Part shown: positions 7,481 to 10,245 of the stretch, piece by piece
How positions within the stretch are numbered: position 1 is the stretch's first letter
Layout of the letters: each line of letters begins with the position of its first letter
NCBI GenBank assembly: GCA_014377145.1
Contig: JACMQE010000124.1
Coordinates: forward strand, 1-10,245
Reading direction: 5' to 3'
Origin: Glaciimonas sp.
GTDB taxonomy: Bacteria; Pseudomonadota; Gammaproteobacteria; Burkholderiales; Burkholderiaceae
Length of the DNA: 10,245 nt
The notes under the pieces: model-generated
Databases searched by the model: none
Seen by the model: only the letters and a program-made list of their open reading frames with translations
What the model was told of the DNA's origin: nothing
Made by a program: the position numbers and the translations under genes

Positions 7481-8223
7481 ATGTCCAGCCAATTACGATT
7501 TGAATTTTCTGCTCAGACTGAGGTTGGTATGGTGCGTTCCGAGAATGAAGATGCTATTGCAATCAGTACCGCAATACGACTTGCAATTCTGACTGATGGG
7601 ATGAGTGGTTACAATGCCGGTGAGGTTCCAGTAGCATTGCCACCTTGACGATTCAGAATGCGCTAGAGCATTATATGCGCGATAATCTTTATATACATCT
7701 TGATGACCAGCCCGCCGTTCGGTGCCTGTGTTTAATGCAGTCAGTTCAAAAAGCCAATACGGCGATTATCGAAGCTGCTCGACATCAGCCTGAATACCGA
7801 GGCATGGGTACCACCGTGGTACTGGCTTGGTTTCAGCAAGATTGTGTGAGGATTGCCCATGTTGGCGACTCGTGTGCGTATCTGATTCGGGCTGGTCAAA
7901 TTAAGCAATGAACGTGCGATCATTCGCTGGTGCAAGAGCAAATCGCGGCAGGACTATTGCAGCAGCCAGAACAAGCGGCGTTCTCTATAAATCGCAATGT
8001 GATTACCCGCGCTGTTGGCGTAGATCATCAAGTAGCGGTCGAAGTGCATGAGCATCCTGCAGCAAAAAGATATTTTTTTATTGTGTTCTGATGTGTTATC
8101 GGACCGTCTATCGCCTAGCGAGATGGCGAGCTTGGTCAAGGCGCCGCTAGCGAAGATATGGATGCCGCTTGCAATATGCTCATACAAGCCACAAACGCGG
8201 GTGGTGGTCAGGATAATATTTAA
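7481..8223 (+). pseudogene. PP2C-type serine/threonine protein phosphatase, degraded
   Basis: PP2C (Stp1/PrpC-like) phosphatases remove phosphate from Ser/Thr using two metal ions. Across three frames the window reads SQLRFEFSAQTEVGMVRSENEDAIAI and LAILTDGMSGYNAGEV with the metal-binding Asp of DGM.G; then GMGTTVVLAWF, RIAHVGDSCAYLIRAGQIKQ, DHSLVQEQIAAG and NVITRAVGV; then DIFLLCSDVLSDRLSPSEMA; then GGGQDNI, the last metal Asp. Lesions are a frameshift near 7628–7633, a TGA at 7909–7911, a frameshift near 8069, another near 8150, and TAA at 8221–8223 directly after DNI, where a short final strand is usual. The Gly of the CSDG motif is Val here. The gene is dead but nearly full length. No TerC- or pilin-like gene is seen in the gap 7302–7480. 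Confidence 0.88.
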
Positions 8224-8421
8224 TTAAGCTTATGAACGTTAGTTAACGTTGGTAATGACTTAGGACTTACACAAATCGCCCCGGCGACGTTGTGCTCTTC
8301 AAGCCACACTAGCCTTGCCTTCTTCGTCGGCATTGTTGTCAAGCCCGTTGCTGCGACAATCTTACCTAATCCTATCACTAAGTTGTGTGGTGAGTTGTTC
8401 TTCGACTATCTTGCATAATAG

Positions 8422-8627
8422 ACTACCAACGTCATCGAATTGGTTAACAGGGGAATGCGCAGGGCCCCAAAAGCCGAGGCTCATTTCTGAAAGACGAGGT
8501 ACTAATAAAACTATATTATCTGGTACTACGTAACATCAGTAAAAAATGGACGATACCGATTCAGAACTGGAAAATCGCTCTGAATCATTTTACCATCATG
8601 TTTGACGGACGTATGCCACAGCATGAA
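8422..8627 (+). pseudogene. IS256-family (mutator-type) transposase, C-terminal fragment
   Basis: Frame 1 from 8422 reads TTNVIELVNRGMRRAPKAEAHF, equivalent to the YTTNAIESLNR..RK..K.RGHF block of IS256-family transposases, including the catalytic Glu in IE. A shift of frame near 8478–8487 leads to LKDEVLIKLYYL, VLRNISKKWTIPIQNWKIAL and NHFTIMFDGRMPQHE, the family's characteristic KKW.....W C-terminus. A few residues before 8422 (ELFFDYLA) resemble the preceding FFDYP region but are interrupted by stops. About 70 of the usual 400 or so residues remain; the DDE Asp residues are gone. The right end of the element probably lies around 8630–8660. The preceding 8224–8421 has no gene I can name; its minus strand has a short open stretch (KKARLVWLEEHNVAGAICVS) that I do not recognise. 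Confidence 0.85.
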
Positions 8628-8692
8628 GTGATTTTTCAATTACGAAAAATTCAGGATACCTCTTTTAAAGGCCTGGATACAAGCTGGTGTAG

Positions 8693-8936
8693 TTGGTTGA
8701 GGCAGATCAGGAATATGGCAAGAAGATACTGACGACGATAGTCTCTCCTGGTGTTTAGGTCGATATCATGATGCGCCGGCCCCAAGGCTATGAGTTGACA
8801 AGTGTTGAAAGTAATACTTATACGGTACAACGGCATGCCTCTCAGCGTTGAAGCACGACCGTTATAAAATGGTGATCTCATTGATATCGCAGGAACGACG
8901 ATAAAGTTTTCCTGGCGTCTGGTGGAAGATAATTAA
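8693..8936 (+). pseudogene. FHA-domain protein, degraded C-terminal part
   Basis: FHA domains bind phosphothreonine and often accompany PP2C phosphatases and Ser/Thr kinases. Frame 2 reads LVEADQEYGKKILTTIVSPG, then V-TAG-V (8756–8758, probably once Gln), then RRPQGYELTSVESNTYTV. Frame 3 continues YNGMPLSVEARPL, a TAA (8865–8867, probably once Lys), and NGDLIDIAGTTIKFSWRLVE to TAA 8934–8936. The pattern NG.....ARPL.NGD.I.IAGT...F is that of the final strands of an FHA fold, and the preceding RRPQGY..T.VE block accompanies it in Burkholderiales proteins, from memory. The N-terminal part with the GR/SxxH/N phosphopeptide-binding residues is absent, apparently cut off at the IS256 remnant. The assignment rests on weak motifs, so it is moderate. 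Confidence 0.55.
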
Positions 8937-9006
8937 TCTTATCGGATACGCTTAATGGCAGAAAATTAGCAAAAATATCAGTCACTCGACCAAACACGCT
9001 TAAACA

Positions 9007-10098
9007 TTAGACATTAAACAAGAAATTGAGAACGTCACCATCCTTCACTACATATTCTTTACCTTCAGCGCGCATTTTCCCAGCGTCTTTTGCGCCAGAT
9101 TCTCCCTTGTAAGTGATGAAGTCTTCATAAGCGATTGTCTTCACGCGAATAAAGCCGCGTTCGAAGTCAGTGTGAATGACACCCGCCGCTTGCGGACCGG
9201 TATCACCCACATGGATAGTCCAGGCACGGACTTCTTTGACGCCAGCAGTGAAATACGTTTGCAAGCCAAGTAATTTAAAAGCGGCGCGGATTAAACGATC
9301 GAGACCCGGCTCTTCCATCCCCATATCGGCCAAAAATTCATGTTTATCGGCTCCCTCAAGGTCGGAGATTTCGGATTCAATCGATGCGCAGATCGGTACC
9401 ATCGGCGCATTTTGTGAAGCGGCGTAAGCATTCAATTGATCGAGCAATGGATTGTTGGTGAAACCTGTATCGGAGATGTTGGCAACGTACATCACAGGCT
9501 TGGCAGTAATCAGGCAGAGTGGCTTGATCAATGCCATTTCTTCCGCATCAAGACCGCAAGCGCGTACGGGTTTGGCTTGGTCCAGCTCTGGCATCAAGCG
9601 TTCTAGAATTGCAACTAATTTAGCCGCATCTTTGTCGCCCGAGCGCACTTTTTTGTTTTCGCGATTGATCGCTTTCTCAACCGTACCCATATCGGCCAGC
9701 GCAAGTTCGGTCTGGATCACTTCGATGTCGTCCAGCGGGCTGACTTTTCCCGCGACGTGGATGACGTTGTCATCTTCAAAGCAACGTACCACATTTACGA
9801 TGGCATCTGTTTCGCGGATGTGCGCCAGAAATTGGTTACCGAGACCTTCACCCTTGGAGGCACCTGCTACTAAACCAGCAATATCAACAAACTCCACCGT
9901 GGCTGGCAATATCCGCTCTGGCTTGACGATCAGCGCCAATGGCGTCAACCGTGGGTCTGGCACTTCAACCATTCCGACGTTCGGTTCAATCGTGCAGAAG
10001 GGATAATTTTCTGCTGGAATGCCGGCTTTAGTCAACGCATTGAAGAGAGTGGATTTACCAACGTTAGGAAGGCCGACGATACCGCACTTGAGACTCAT
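9007..10098 (-). CDS. ychF: Redox-responsive P-loop ATPase/GTPase YchF (Obg-related)
   Basis: YchF is a universally conserved OBG-family NTPase that prefers ATP, binds ribosomes and takes part in translation control and oxidative-stress response. The 363-residue protein is full length and intact. It shows the P-loop GLPNVGKS (9–16), where a hydrophobic Leu precedes the P-loop core as in the HAS-NTPase group; the effector region [16 protein letters not shown]; the G3 box with [20 protein letters not shown] (72–91); a degenerate nucleotide-specificity segment [10 protein letters not shown] in place of NKxD, in line with ATP use; and a C-terminal TGS domain (about 279–363) containing [29 protein letters not shown] and [14 protein letters not shown]. 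The start ATG gives the normal MSLKCGIVG opening; AGAAAGAAT lies just upstream. It is transcribed towards the FHA pseudogene, with about 70 nt between the two ends. Confidence 0.97.
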   Translation of the reverse strand: MSLKCGIVGLPNVGKSTLFNALTKAGIPAENYPFCTIEPNVGMVEVPDPRLTPLALIVKPERILPATVEFVDIAGLVAGASKGEGLGNQFLAHIRETDAIVNVVRCFEDDNVIHVAGKVSPLDDIEVIQTELALADMGTVEKAINRENKKVRSGDKDAAKLVAILERLMPELDQAKPVRACGLDAEEMALIKPLCLITAKPVMYVANISDTGFTNNPLLDQLNAYAASQNAPMVPICASIESEISDLEGADKHEFLADMGMEEPGLDRLIRAAFKLLGLQTYFTAGVKEVRAWTIHVGDTGPQAAGVIHTDFERGFIRVKTIAYEDFITYKGESGAKDAGKMRAEGKEYVVKDGDVLNFLFNV

Positions 10099-10245
10099 AT
10101 ATTCTTTCTATATCAATTACTTAGTGTTTTTTCTGTGGCAATGGTGCATGAATCAACCGAGCTGAGACCGAAAAAGCGAAAATTGAACAAATGCGAAAAG
10201 TAAAGATTTTTTGCTGTATTTTTAGGGGGGCGTCAAAAAAATGAC
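10099..10245. other. Upstream region of ychF, no gene seen
   Basis: This short AT-rich stretch should hold the ychF promoter (minus strand) unless ychF is cotranscribed with a gene beyond the edge. I could not find a well-spaced -35/-10 pair. The small inverted repeat GTCA-N6-TGAC at 10232–10245 is too short to interpret. Confidence 0.3.

Noticed and set aside
8235..8250. AACGTTA-GT-TAACGTT inverted repeat as an insertion-sequence end
   Set aside because: Only 7 bp per arm in AT-rich sequence and no partner copy near the other side of the IS256 remnant.
8315..8533. 72-residue open frame over the IS256 remnant
   Set aside because: The conserved transposase residues are in the other frames of the same strand; this frame is Ser/Leu-rich with no family match.
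9452..10006. 184-residue open frame opposite ychF
   Set aside because: It is the antisense shadow of the conserved ychF coding sequence, with Ser/Thr-rich composition typical of such shadows.

Overview
The window looks like a piece of a betaproteobacterial chromosome of the order Burkholderiales. The gene order recA–recX–DUF2889 gene–small conserved gene–sucC–sucD, the type of LexA box and the protein sequences all fit that group. An eroded PP2C phosphatase/FHA pair after sucD recalls Oxalobacteraceae, but that family assignment is inference. The DNA is fairly AT-rich and full of broken genes and transposase remnants. This suggests a lineage whose genome is decaying, as in a recent host-associated or bottlenecked bacterium.

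Layout: (1) 1–301 holds a possible gene tail at the left edge and nothing else recognisable. (2) 302–1715, minus strand, is the wreck of a polyol-catabolism locus. A zinc-dependent polyol dehydrogenase (erythritol/threitol dehydrogenase-like) has lost its N-terminus, carries stops and frameshifts, and contains a perfect 24-bp inverted repeat. It is fused in frame to the C-terminal half of an FGGY sugar kinase, so the apparent 247-aa ORF is a deletion chimera. (3) 1716–2410 is AT-rich and contains the C-terminal third of an IS5-family transposase. (4) 2411–4172 holds a LexA box, intact recA and intact recX: a recombination/SOS unit. (5) 4173–5031 holds a DUF2889 gene broken by one frameshift and a small conserved gene with no visible start codon. 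(6) 5100–7301 holds sucC and sucD, the two subunits of succinyl-CoA synthetase, closed by a textbook intrinsic terminator. (7) 7481–8936 holds a PP2C Ser/Thr phosphatase pseudogene, an IS256-family transposase remnant and the tail of an FHA-domain pseudogene. This was a phosphoprotein signalling cluster that is now dead. (8) 9007–10098, minus strand, is the intact conserved P-loop NTPase gene ychF.

The intact genes (recA, recX, sucC, sucD, ychF) are housekeeping genes. The accessory genes between them (polyol use, Ser/Thr signalling, DUF2889) are pseudogenes. I see no sign of a new defence, mobile or RNA system. The most unusual items are the inverted duplication and the gene chimera in the dehydrogenase/kinase wreck.
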